Source of the DNA: Methylobacteriaceae bacterium
GTDB taxonomy: Bacteria; Pseudomonadota; Alphaproteobacteria; Rhizobiales; Beijerinckiaceae
Reading direction: 5' to 3'
Assembly: GCA_020638135.1 (NCBI GenBank)
Contig: JACKJE010000025.1
Span: 1 to 38,416, forward strand
DNA: 38,416 nt
The position numbers were made by a program, and so were the translations under genes. Positions 1-8,742 of this stretch are shown here, one piece after another. The notes under the pieces were generated by a model that saw only the letters and a program-made list of their open reading frames with translations, ran no database searches and was not told the origin of the DNA. Position 1 is the stretch's first letter; each line of letters begins with the position of its first letter.

Positions 1-8
1 CCAGGCAA

Positions 9-26
9 GCGAGCCTGAAGGCTCGC
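9..26 (-). terminator. Hairpin just after aspS stop
   Basis: A perfect 7-bp inverted repeat, GCGAGCC-TGAA-GGCTCGC, begins five bases beyond the aspS stop codon (minus strand). It is placed where a transcription terminator would be. No long T-run follows it in the aspS direction, so termination may be weak or Rho-assisted. The hairpin is seen directly; its role is inferred. Confidence 0.45.
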
Positions 27-31
27 GGTCC

Positions 32-1851
32 TTACGCCTTTTCCGGCGGGTTCAGGCGGATGTGCAACTCGCGCAGCTGCCTGTTGCTCGCCTCCGACGG
101 CGCGCCCATCAGCAAATCCTCGGCGCGCTGGTTCATCGGGAAGAGCGCGACCTCGCGAAGATTCTGTTCGCCGGCCAGCAGCATGATGATGCGGTCGACG
201 CCCGCCGCCATGCCGCCGTGCGGCGGCGCGCCGTAGTGGAAGGCGCGGAACATGCCGCCGAAGCGCTCTTCCACGGTCTCGCGGCCGTAGCCGGCGATCT
301 CGAACGCCTTCACCATGGCTTCCGGCCGGTGGTTGCGGATGCCGCCCGAGGCCAGCTCGTAGCCGTTGCAGGCGACGTCGTACTGGAAAGCCTTGATGGT
401 GAGCGGGTCCTGCCCGTTCAGCGCATCGAGCCCGCCCTGCGGCATCGAGAACGGGTTGTGCGAGAAGTCGACCTTCTTCTCGTCCTCGTTCCACTCGTAC
501 ATCGGGAAGTCGACGATCCACGCGAATTCAAAGCGCGTTTCGTCGATCAGCTTGAGTTCCTGTCCGAGCTTTGTCCGCGCCGCGCCCGCGAACTTCACGA
601 AAACGGAGGGATCGCCCGCGACGAAGAAGGCGGCATCCCCTGCCCCGAGGCCAAGCTGCGTGCGGATCGCTTCGGCGCGCTCCGGGCCGATGTTGTTGGC
701 GAGCGGGCCGCGCGCGCCGACGCCTGATGCCCCCGGCTGTTCCTTCTGGACCGTCTCGTCCTTGGCGCGGTCGAAGAACAGGATGTAGCCGAGCCCCGGC
801 TGCCCCTCGCTCTGCGCCCAGGAGTTCATGCGGTCGGCAAAGGTGCGCTGGCCGCCGCCCGGCGCCGGGATCGCCCAGACCCGGTTCTTGTCCTGCTCGA
901 GCAGGCGCGCGAAAACCTTGAAGTTCGAGCCGCGGAAGTGCTCGGACACGTCCTGCATGATCAGGGGATTGCGCAGGTCCGGCTTGTCGGAGCCGTATTT
1001 CGCCATGGACTCGGCGTAAGGAATGCGCCTCCACGGGCTCGGCGTCACCTTGTCGTCGCCGGCGAATTCCGCGAACACGCCGCGCATGACCGGCTCCATG
1101 GCCGCGAACACGTCCTCCTGCTCGACGAAGCTCATCTCGATGTCGAGCTGGTAGAATTCGCCGGGCAGACGATCCGCGCGAGGATCTTCATCCCGGAAGC
1201 ACGGCGCGATCTGAAAATAGCGGTCGAAGCCCGCCATCATCAGCAGCTGCTTGTACTGCTGCGGCGCCTGCGGCAGCGCGTAGAACTTGCCGGGATGGAT
1301 GCGCGAGGGCACCAGGAAGTCGCGCGCGCCTTCGGGCGACGAGGCCGTCAGGATCGGCGTCTGGAACTCGTTGAATCCGCCCTCCTTCATGCGCCGGCGC
1401 AAGCTGTCGATCACCTTGCCGCGCAGCATGATGTTCTTGTGGAGCTTTTCCTTGCGTAGATCGAGGAAGCGGTATTTCAGCCGCGTTTCCTCGGGGAATT
1501 GCGCGTCGCCGAACACCTGCAGCGGCAGTTCGGCCGCCGGCCCAGAACCTCGGCACTCGGTGACGTAGGAGTTCGACCGCGCCCGTCGGCATATCGGCAT
1601 TCTCGGTGCCGTCAGGGCGGATGCGCACCTTGCCGTCGAGGCGCACGACCCATTCGGACCTGAAGGTCGACCAGCTTGAAGGCCGGCGATCCGTCCGCTA
1701 CGCATTGCCAATGCCGTAATGGCCGCGCAGGTCGATGAACAGGACGCCGCCATGGTCGCGGATGCGGTGGCACCAGCCGTGACAGCCGGGCCGTCTGGCA
1801 GCGTCCGCGGCGGCGAAGATCGCCGCAGGTGTGGGGAACTGTTGATAGTGG
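32..1851 (-). CDS. aspS: Aspartate-tRNA ligase, N-terminal part broken by frameshifts
   Basis: Class II aminoacyl-tRNA synthetase that charges tRNA(Asp) (or Asp/Asn, the non-discriminating type usual in alphaproteobacteria) in the cytoplasm. From about position 1540 down to the stop the frame is intact and shows the class II core: FPEETRLKYRFLDLR (linker and start of catalytic domain), the motif 2 stretch FRDEDPRADR, the GAD insertion domain, and motif 3 in GMAAGVDRIIMLLAG near the C-terminus. The anticodon-binding OB-fold should occupy the first 110 or so residues. Its pieces are present but scattered over all three minus frames between about 1540 and 1850: HTCG at the expected N-terminus, GWCHRIRDHGGVLFIDLR, QCVAD, MRLDGKVRIRPDGTENADMP, and YVTEC. 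The start codon itself is not recognisable, so the upstream end is approximate. aspS is essential and normally single-copy, so sequence or assembly error is more likely than a true pseudogene. Confidence 0.88.
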
Positions 1852-1945
1852 GCCTGCCATGGCCGCCAGGCGAAGTCGCCTTTGCGGATGCGGAAAGCGG
1901 AGGATCGCCGGCAGGCTCATCCGCGTAGGGTCGGGAGGGAGCGGC

Positions 1946-3504
1946 TTGAAAGACGCATGTTTTTAGCAGGTTTAGAACGGCGACCGACCACTGTGGACAG
2001 GCAGAAAGATGCTACACGCCATGCCCCAGCAGATTCAGCCGCGCCTAGCCGCCGCACGGCTGCGGGCCGAGAAGGCAGACGGCCCCCGCCCGGCATTGCG
2101 GACGCCGGCGAGGTCGCATCCCCTGCCGCCGTCAGCGCCGATCGCATTCTCATCAAGGCACTCGTTCACGCCACTGACCAGCACCGACACTTGCCGCCGG
2201 CAAAATACCGTGAGCAGCCCGCTGCACAAACAGCGCAGGCGAACCTGGAGTTTCGATCTCGGCAGTTCGACGCCCGGCTGCATGCTGGCGCTCACAGGCA
2301 GCACGGCGCGCGCCGTGGGGATAAAACCTTCCTGCCCGGACGCGCGCCCCAGCGCGCTCCTCGTCTCACCCTGCGCAGGCGGGCGCGGTACGCTCACCCC
2401 ATCAACGGCATCCACGCGCTTTCTGAAGCTCGTCGCGCCGAAACTGCTGGAGCGCGGGCGTCATTCCGTCCGGATGCGGTCATCGCCAATGGCGACCATG
2501 TTCTACTGAGATCGGCGCCTCGCGCGCGTCAAAGCGAAGCTCAGCCTGTCCGCCGGAGGCCAGCCTATGCGGGGCGGTTCGATCCAGCTGCCGGTCATGG
2601 GCACGAGCAGGCGTTCTAGGCGGCGGGAGCTGCGAATCCGCCGCTCTATGGCGCCAGCCGCTCGACGCCGATCTCTTCCTGCGGGACGACCACGATTATT
2701 TGACAATGACGGGCCGACGACAAGGCGATCACTTTCCCGCCGAACCACTGGATGCTCGATCTCGCGCGCTCGACGGACATCGTATTTCCCGGGTTAGAGA
2801 CGCGAAGACGGCCATCAGCCTGCCGGGCACCTCGCCGCCGACCGGCAAACTGGCTGTGTCAGGATCCCAGCGCGCTGCGCAGCGCTCGCCGAACTAGCTG
2901 CTCTACGTCCGCCGCTCAGCGACCTCGCCAGCCCGCGCCGTCTTTGTCGATCGACGGAGGACTGGCTGGTTTCGCGCATGAAGGCGACGGACACGGCCCA
3001 ACGTGCGTCACCTCAATCCGCCGGGCACGGAGCGCCGGCGAGTGGGGCCAGTGGTATCCGGACATCGCGGGCGGCGCTGACGCTCGACAAGCCGAAACCC
3101 CACTGGCAGAGCGGATGGCTAAACAACACGACTGGCTGCTGTCAGCGGCCTCCGCCATGAAGGCGCGATTCCCTGGTGCTGACGGCGACTTACACGCCGG
3201 CGGAAGGGGCGCATCCGCAAATCCGGCGCGGCGAGCGAAACCAACCCGGTGCAGTGTCGTTCTCCTCGGGCACGCTCGGCACGAAGCGCGGCTGTCCTCC
3301 GGCAGCACTTGCGCCTGGCGCGCAAATTTCGCCGCGATATCGAGATGGACGGACGCTGGCCCGTCGAAGAGAACGGATTTTCCATCGTCGACTTCACGCC
3401 GGACACGGGATCGATTCGCTTCCTGGAAACCACGGCGCGACCCCGTCGAAGCAATCGACCGATTGGAGCCATTCCGCACGACGGTTCTGAAGCGGCCGGC
3501 CTGA
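1946..3504 (+). pseudogene. Metallophosphatase (PhoD-like), shredded by frameshifts
   Basis: No single open frame covers this stretch, but ordered fragments of one protein can be read by hopping between the three plus frames. They are: RRMFLAGL near 1955 (Tat-like start); INGIH and FLKLVAPKLLERG near 2400-2460; PDAVIANGDHV near 2475-2510; FDNDG near 2695; MLDLARSTDIVFPG near 2752; WLVSRMKATDTA near 2965; GQWYPDIA near 3045; LTLDKPKPHWQSGWL, then KQHDWLLSAASAMKARFPG near 3080-3175; GDLHAGG near 3185; PVEENGFSIVDFTPDTGSIRF near 3360; and VEAIDRLEPF plus the stop at 3504. NGDHxYWD-like and GDLHA-like motifs are metal-binding signatures of calcineurin-like/PhoD-like phosphatases, so I infer a secreted or periplasmic phosphatase. 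Exact family membership rests on my memory of similar proteins. Both indels and substitutions appear to be involved. It could be a decayed gene or a badly sequenced intact one. Confidence 0.6.
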
Positions 3505-3505
3505 C

Positions 3506-3546
3506 CGGATGCGGTTTCGGGTCGACAGTCAGACCCGCCGCATCCG
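3506..3546. terminator. Long hairpin between convergent genes
   Basis: Left arm CGGATGCGG..GGGTC (3506-3523) pairs with GACCC.CCGCATCCG (3532-3546): 14 paired bases, a small asymmetric internal loop and an 8-base apical loop. It starts two bases after the phosphatase stop and precedes the 3' end of the convergent gamma-carbonic-anhydrase-like gene, so it could terminate both. There is no strong T-tract. Confidence 0.5.
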
Positions 3547-3590
3547 GAATTCGGAAGAAGGCAACTGGCGGCGACGTCCGCGGTCAGGCG

Positions 3591-4118
3591 TTACGTCTGC
3601 ACGTCCTCGCCCTTGGCGTAACGCAGCGCGTTCTGGAAATACCATTCCGCATTGCCCGCATTCGCCGCGCCGCTGTCGCGCGTGCGGATTACCTTGGCTG
3701 GCGCGCCGGCGATGATGGAATTGTCGGGGAAGACCGCGCCTTCGGTGACGATGGAATGGCCGGCGACGATGCAATTATTGCCGATGATTGCGCCGTCCAT
3801 GATCGTGGCGTTGATGCCGATCAGGCAATTGTCGCCGATCGTGCAGCCGTGGATCGTCACGTGATGGGTGATCGAGCAGTTTTTGCCGACGATGGTCGGC
3901 GTCGTATTGCCGACATGCACCATCACGAAATCCTGGATGTTCGTCTTCTCGCCGATGACGATCTCGTGCATTTCCGCGCGCATGACGACATAGGGCCAGA
4001 CCGAGACGTCCTTCTGCAGCGTGACCTTGCCGTAGATGTAGGCGGTCTCGTGGACGAAGGCGGGCTCGTTCATTTTCACGTGCTTGCCGATATGCGCCAT
4101 GTGCGTGCATGCCTCCAT
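3591..4118 (-). CDS. Gamma-carbonic-anhydrase-like hexapeptide-repeat protein
   Basis: Cytoplasmic left-handed beta-helix protein of the gamma-carbonic anhydrase / PaaY / YrdA group; 175 residues is the usual length. Hexapeptide repeats run from about residue 20 to 140 (for example IGDNCLIGINATIMDGAIIGNNCIVAG). The three zinc-ligand histidines of the family appear at H68 (MVHVG), H85 and H90 (THHVTIHG), with R47 and Q62 in the expected places. The Asp usually found after the conserved Arg (RGD) is Glu here (RAE). Carbonic anhydrase activity is therefore plausible but unproven; many members are uncharacterised or act as acyl-CoA thioesterases. A second possible start is Met7 at 4100. It is convergent with the broken phosphatase and divergent from the pirin gene. 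Confidence 0.85.
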   Translation of the reverse strand: MEACTHMAHIGKHVKMNEPAFVHETAYIYGKVTLQKDVSVWPYVVMRAEMHEIVIGEKTNIQDFVMVHVGNTTPTIVGKNCSITHHVTIHGCTIGDNCLIGINATIMDGAIIGNNCIVAGHSIVTEGAVFPDNSIIAGAPAKVIRTRDSGAANAGNAEWYFQNALRYAKGEDVQT

Positions 4119-4257
4119 TCTTCGCCGGATTTAAGACGAAGGCGTGCAGGGGTTCAAACTGCAATGTTTCGCGCGCGCCGCGGATGCACGCTTCTCGCCC
4201 GCTCACCATCGCCATATTCCGCCGCAACGCAGGCGAGGCCCGCTGGAGCATCCTGAA

Positions 4258-5120
4258 ATGAGAAAGATCGTCAGCGTCACGCCGCCGCCTTCAGGCCATT
4301 GGGTCGGCGACGGTTTTCCCGTCCGTTCCTGTTCTCGCCCGACAGCCATGGCGATGCGGTGAGCCCCTTCCTGCTGCTGGACTACGGCGGCCCCGTCGAA
4401 TTCGAGCCGACGACCAAGCAGCGCGGCGTCGGAACGCATCCGCATCGCGGCTTCGAGACGGTCACCATCGTCTACGACGGCGCGGTCGCCCATCGCGATT
4501 CCACCGGCGCCGGCGGCGAGATCGGACCGGGCGACGTGCAGTGGATGACCGCGGCCGCCGGCATTTTGCACGAGGAGTTTCATGCGCCCGCTTTCGCCAG
4601 GTCGGGCGGGCGGTTCGAGATGGCGCAGCTCTGGGTCAACCTGCCGGCGAAAGACAAGATGGCTGCGCCCGGCTACCAGAGCATTCTGGCCAGCGACATT
4701 CCGACCGTCGCCCTGCCCGACAGCGCGGGAACCGTGCGCGTGATCGCCGGCGCTTATGAGGGACACGCAGGCCCTGCCCGCACCTTCACGCCGATCGACG
4801 TGTGGGATGTGCGGCTGAAGGCGGGCAAGAGCGCGCGACTGAGCCTGCCCGAGGGCCATACGCTCAACCTTGCGGTGTTCGCCGGACCGGTGACGATCAA
4901 CGGCGATATGTCACCCGACAAGGCGCAGTTCGTCACGCTTTCGCGCGAGGGCGGCGACGTGCTGCTCGAAGCCAGGAGCGACGCCAAGATACTGCTTCTG
5001 TCCGGCGCGCCGATCGAGGAGCCGGTGGCGGCGTACGGGCCCTTCGTGATGAACACAGAGGACGAAATCCGGCAGGCCTTCGCCGATTTCCGCGCAGGAC
5101 GGTTCGGCGCCATCGCCTAA
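4258..5120 (+). CDS. Pirin family protein (one frameshift near 4328)
   Basis: Bicupin pirin-type protein. The N-terminal cupin carries the metal-site pattern THPHRGFETVTIVYDG and, further on, ILHEEF. The second cupin ends with LLLSGAPIEEPVAAYGPFVMNTEDEI, a C-terminal signature of pirins. Pirins are cytoplasmic iron-binding proteins; some oxidise quercetin, and the in vivo role is usually unknown. The natural start is ATG at 4258 (MRKIVSVTPPPSGHWVGDGF), but the frame is lost at about 4328. There TCCTGTTC should read TCCCTGTTC to join VRS to LFSPDSHGDAVSPFLLLDYGG. One missing C, probably a sequencing error, explains the break. Without the correction only the downstream part from about 4326 is readable in one frame. 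Confidence 0.85.
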
Positions 5121-5152
5121 GCGGACCGGCGCCTGTAGGCTCGGGACTTCCC

Positions 5153-5623
5153 ATGGAGACGGGTAGCCCCATGCCTGCCGGCGCCGATACGCATCCTTTC
5201 GAACGCAGCCATTCGATCGTCATCGCGGCGCAGCCCGAGGCCGTGTTCGACTACGTCACCAACCCCAGGACATGGCCGCAATGGATCGCCTCGTCGCATG
5301 AGCTTGTCTGCGACGACAGGCCGATGCGCTACGGCGACACGTTCCACGAATATTGGAGCACGCGCTCCGGTCCTGTCGAACTCGACTGGCTGGTGATCGC
5401 CTGCAATCAGCCGCGCCTGTGGAACGGGCTGACGGGAACGGAATTCACCGGGCCGATCATCGTCGAATATCGCTGCGACGATGTGCCGGGCGGCGTGAAA
5501 TTCACGCGCACGCTGCGCAATCCCGCGCGGCCCAAGCCGCCGACGCCAGACATGCTCGCGCGCATCGACGCCGAGGCCGAGGCCGCGCTCGCGGCGATCA
5601 AGCGAAACGTCGAGGCGATGTAG
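5153..5623 (+). CDS. SRPBCC (START-like) family protein
   Basis: About 156 residues with the SRPBCC helix-grip pattern. Near residue 20 is HSIVIAAQPEAVFDYVTNPRTWPQWIASSH, typical of polyketide-cyclase/START-like small-ligand-binding proteins. Later strands include GDTFHEYWSTRSGPVELDWLVIACNQPRLW and IIVEYRCDDVPGGVKFTRTL. The C-terminal helix is DMLARIDAEAEAALAAIKRNVEAM. The ligand is unknown. ATG at 5153 is chosen; an in-frame ATG at 5171 is an alternative. It follows the pirin gene by 32 bases in the same direction. A close copy of its C-terminal coding region lies at about 6780-6893. Confidence 0.75.
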   Translation: METGSPMPAGADTHPFERSHSIVIAAQPEAVFDYVTNPRTWPQWIASSHELVCDDRPMRYGDTFHEYWSTRSGPVELDWLVIACNQPRLWNGLTGTEFTGPIIVEYRCDDVPGGVKFTRTLRNPARPKPPTPDMLARIDAEAEAALAAIKRNVEAM

Positions 5624-5639
5624 GGACGCGCTCTCCTCG

Positions 5640-6655
5640 CGGGTAGGAAGCGGCCTTGGCGCCGGCGGCAAATCCATGCGATACGCGCGGCCCCTTCCCG
5701 ATCCCTTCACCCCCAAGACCCATGTCAGCGCGCTCACTTCGATTCGGCACCTGTACCGTGCTTGCGCTCAGCGACGACTGCGCCGTCGGCGCGCCCGCTC
5801 GCCTTACACGTTCGACAACCACTGGGCCGGGCCCTACGCACGGCGCTCGCCTTCTCGAAGGGCCAGCAAAAACGCCTGCAGCGAAGATCCCTGGGCCGTG
5901 CGGCGCTATCTGGAGCACCCCGAAGACAGCCATTTCATGCAATCGCTGAAGACATTTCGCGGCAGGCCCTGTTCAACGGCGCCTGTCATACACGCAGCGC
6001 TACGCCCCAAGACCTGTCGAATTTTCACGCGCCTGCAGCGCGCTGGCGACCGCTGCCGACGAGCGGCCGTGATCGGCGGCCATCCAGATATGCCAACGAC
6101 GCCCGATCCTCGCCGCGCAGCGCTGAACAACCAGATTCGACGAAACCTGTTCGTCTACGAACCGGTGGCGGCCGTCCATCGCGCGCAGCCTGAAAGAGCG
6201 CGACCGTGCTGATCGCCACGTCGGGCGGCGCACAGGCCAGACTTTTCTCCTGCGCTTCGTGTCGACGCGCACGAACCCGCGACGCGCTCGCGCAGCGGCG
6301 TCTGGCATCGCCGGCGATGATTTCGATTCCACATCGTCGGTCGTCCTGCCCATCTCGGCAGGGCGCAAATATCAGGCGCCGACGGACGGCTCGACCTGCC
6401 AGTCAGCGTGTCATAGGTTTCGCCTGCGCTGGAAGCTGCTCTCGGTGTCAAATCTTCCGACAATTCCGCGACCTCAAGAACGTACTGAAGGTCTGCCTCG
6501 AGCCGGAAGATCAGCTGCGCCGTCGAGGAGTGGGAGGAAGACAGGGCTATCCGCCTACAAGGCGGTGTCGGGCGAAAATCGCCTGTCAAAGCCGAAACCG
6601 ATTCGCCTTCGCGCCGCTCGGCCGCGATTTCCCGTGACGATCGCGCGCAATTCGA
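5640..6655. other. About 1 kb with no readable intact gene
   Basis: No frame on either strand gives a convincing complete protein. Pieces with protein-like composition switch frame. On plus these include DNHWAGPYA near 5820 and EDPWAVRRYLEHPEDSHFMQSLKTF near 5890-5960. On minus there is a run near 6400-6530 reading QLIFRLEADLQYVLEVAELSEDL. None was recognised as a known family. The look is the same as the shredded phosphatase region: former coding sequence with many indels, or a poorly sequenced patch. I cannot assign the strand of the original gene. Confidence 0.45.
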
Positions 6656-6656
6656 A

Positions 6657-6893
6657 ATGGATTACGGGCGACCTCGCCCGCATCGGACGACGCTCAGCGT
6701 ACGTTGCCGCGGGCCGTGCGAAAGAAGATCGAACGTTCCTGACGGCGCACGCCTTCCGCCCGCCGTGCGCGAATTTTCGAACGGCGTTTCGGCGCCGGAT
6801 CCGAAACCGCCGACGCCGGACATGCTCGCGCGGATCGACGCGGAGGCCGAGGCGGCGCTCGCCAATATCAAGCACAACGTGGAAGCGCGCTGA
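6657..6893 (+). pseudogene. Remnant or shredded second SRPBCC gene
   Basis: The last 34 or so codons read PDPKPPTPDMLARIDAEAEAALANIKHNVEAR and stop at 6893. They match the C-terminus of the SRPBCC protein ending at 5623 almost residue for residue, and the DNA is closely similar too. Upstream, VREFSN at about 6758 corresponds loosely to VKFTRT of the first copy; further upstream the similarity is lost. So this was a tandem paralogue about 1.2 kb downstream of the first, now without a readable N-terminal two-thirds. The true 5' end cannot be placed. Confidence 0.6.
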
Positions 6894-6984
6894 ACGCGGC
6901 CTGCGGCTTGCAACCCTCGGCCCGAAGGCCATGGCCCGTCGCAAAGCGGCGCGGTCTTGCCTTGGGTTGGGACAGGAGGCCCGC

Positions 6985-7212
6985 GTGTCGAAATTCGCTA
7001 TCGGCTTTGCGCCGGCAGGTTCGCCCCGAAACGGGACCGAGCCGGACGCGCGCGTCGGCGCGCGCACGCAGCTCCAGCCGCGGATCAACGCCAATGTCCA
7101 GCGTGGCTTCTCTTTCCGGCGCGGCTATTTCACGATCCTCGGATTTTTGACCGTGATCGCCGTCGCCTCGATGAGCGTCGCCATCTGGCGGCTGTTTCAT
7201 TTCGCGCGCTGA
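6985..7212 (+). CDS. Small single-span membrane protein
   Basis: GTG start at 6985 is chosen because a perfect AGGAGG lies at 6974-6979, five bases upstream. The 75-residue product has a basic, hydrophilic N-terminus and one membrane helix near the C-terminus (YFTILGFLTVIAVASMSVAIW), followed by RLFHFAR. I do not recognise a family. It ends 52 bases before radA in the same direction. The strong ribosome-binding site argues that it is a real gene. Confidence 0.6.
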   Translation: MSKFAIGFAPAGSPRNGTEPDARVGARTQLQPRINANVQRGFSFRRGYFTILGFLTVIAVASMSVAIWRLFHFAR

Positions 7213-7264
7213 TCTGCGCTTGTAACCGCGGACGGCTTGCTCGGGGCGGCGAATCCGCCTAGAA

Positions 7265-8692
7265 ATGTTCATGGTCCGTTCCCGCTCATCCTTCGTGTGC
7301 CAGAATTGCGGCGCTGTCAGCAATCGCTGGCAGGGCAAGTGCGAGGCCTGCGGCGAGTGGAACACGATCGTCGAGGAACAGGCGGCCGCCGGGATCGGCG
7401 CTGCGACAGCTGGCAAGGCAACGAAGGGCCGGCCGTTCAAGCTGGAGGGTCTTGACGGCGAAGGCGCCGAGGCGCCGCGCATCGTCTCGGGTATCCGGGA
7501 ATTCGACCGCGTGACCGGCGGCGGTTTCGTGCCGGGCTCGGTGCTGCTGATCGGCGGGGAGCCCGGCATCGGCAAGTCGACGCTGCTGATCCAGACCTGC
7601 GCCATGCTCGCGCGCAAGAAGCGGCGGGTCGTCTACATTTCCGGCGAGGAGGCGACGGCGCAGGTGCGCATGCGCGCCTTGCGTCTCGGTCTGGCTGACG
7701 CGGCCGTGCAGCTCGCCGCCGAAACCCATGTCGAGGACATTCTCGCCACGCTGATGCAGGGCGAGCGCCCTGCTCTGGTCGTCATCGATTCCATCCAGAC
7801 GATGTTCACCGACGCCGTGGATTCCGCGCCCGGCACGGTCACGCAGGTGCGTGGCGCCGCGCAGGCGCTGATCCGCTTCGCCAAGACGACCGGCTGCTGC
7901 GTCGTGCTGGTCGGCCATGTCACCAAGGACGGACAGGTCGCCGGCCCGCGCGTGGTCGAGCATATGGTCGACGCCGTTCTGTCGTTCGAGGGCGACGGCG
8001 CGCATCACTTCCGCATGCTGCGCGCGCAAAAGAACCGGTTCGGGCCGACCGACGAAATCGGCGTGTTCGAGATGACGGGCGCCGGCCTGTCGGAAGTCGC
8101 CAATCCCTCCGCCCTGTTTCTGGCGGGGCGCGAGGCCGGCGCGCCGGGGGCGGCCGTGCTCGCGGGTATGGAGGGCTCACGGCCGATGCTGCTCGAAATC
8201 CAGGCGCTGGTGACGCCGACCACGCTCGGCACGCCGCGCCGCGCCGTCGTCGGCTGGGATTCGCAGCGGCTGTCGATGGTTCTCGCCGTGCTCGAAGCTC
8301 ATGGCGGCGTGCGGCTCGGCGGGCACGACGTGTACCTCTCGATCGCCGGCGGCCTGCGGATCGCGGAGCCTGCCGCCGACATGGCGGCCGCCGCCGCGCT
8401 CGTGTCGTCCCTGACCGGCGCGGCCCTGCCGGCCGACGCCTGCTTCTTCGGCGAGATCGGCCTGTCCGGCGCGATCCGGCCGGTCATCCACACCGGGCTG
8501 CGGCTGAAGGAAGCGGCGAAACTCGGTTTTCGGCGCGCCATTCTGCCGCCGCCGCCTACGGAGAAAGGCGACGACGCGCCTGCAGCGATGAATCTCCAGC
8601 GCTGCGGACATATTTCGGCGCTGGTCGCGGAAATCGCTTCCGCCGCGCCTCAGCGCAATCCGCAGCGCGAGCGGGTGCGGGAGCGCGCCTGA
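7265..8692 (+). CDS. radA: DNA repair protein RadA (Sms)
   Basis: RecA-like ATPase that acts as a hexameric helicase promoting branch migration in recombinational repair. The 475 residues show the full family layout. A four-cysteine zinc finger lies at C12/C15/C26/C29 (CQNCG ... CEACGEW). The Walker A motif GGEPGIGKST follows at about residue 100, then the Walker B region LVVIDSIQT. The RadA-specific KNRFG motif is in RAQKNRFGPTDEIG. A C-terminal Lon-protease-like domain carries GLRIAEPAADMAAAAALVSSL and FFGEIGLSGAIRPV. ATG at 7265 is used; Met3 at 7271 is an equally possible start. It sits in the radA / cvpA / purF neighbourhood common in Hyphomicrobiales. Confidence 0.97.
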   Translation: MFMVRSRSSFVCQNCGAVSNRWQGKCEACGEWNTIVEEQAAAGIGAATAGKATKGRPFKLEGLDGEGAEAPRIVSGIREFDRVTGGGFVPGSVLLIGGEPGIGKSTLLIQTCAMLARKKRRVVYISGEEATAQVRMRALRLGLADAAVQLAAETHVEDILATLMQGERPALVVIDSIQTMFTDAVDSAPGTVTQVRGAAQALIRFAKTTGCCVVLVGHVTKDGQVAGPRVVEHMVDAVLSFEGDGAHHFRMLRAQKNRFGPTDEIGVFEMTGAGLSEVANPSALFLAGREAGAPGAAVLAGMEGSRPMLLEIQALVTPTTLGTPRRAVVGWDSQRLSMVLAVLEAHGGVRLGGHDVYLSIAGGLRIAEPAADMAAAAALVSSLTGAALPADACFFGEIGLSGAIRPVIHTGLRLKEAAKLGFRRAILPPPPTEKGDDAPAAMNLQRCGHISALVAEIASAAPQRNPQRERVRERA

Positions 8693-8742
8693 ATCTCCAA
8701 AGCGATTTCGGGCGCAGCCATTCTTGCACTAGCATTGCGTGC

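Noticed and set aside
32..1753. aspS as a full 573-residue open frame starting at 1753
   Set aside because: The first 65 or so residues of that frame are not aspartyl-tRNA synthetase sequence; the true N-terminal domain is in other frames, so this start is an artefact of the indels.
6155..6589. Minus-strand reading frame of about 140 residues containing QLIFRLEADLQYVLEVAELSEDL
   Set aside because: Part of it looks protein-like, but it loses coherence after about 70 residues, has no start signal and no family I recognise. I kept it only as a remark under the unreadable stretch.
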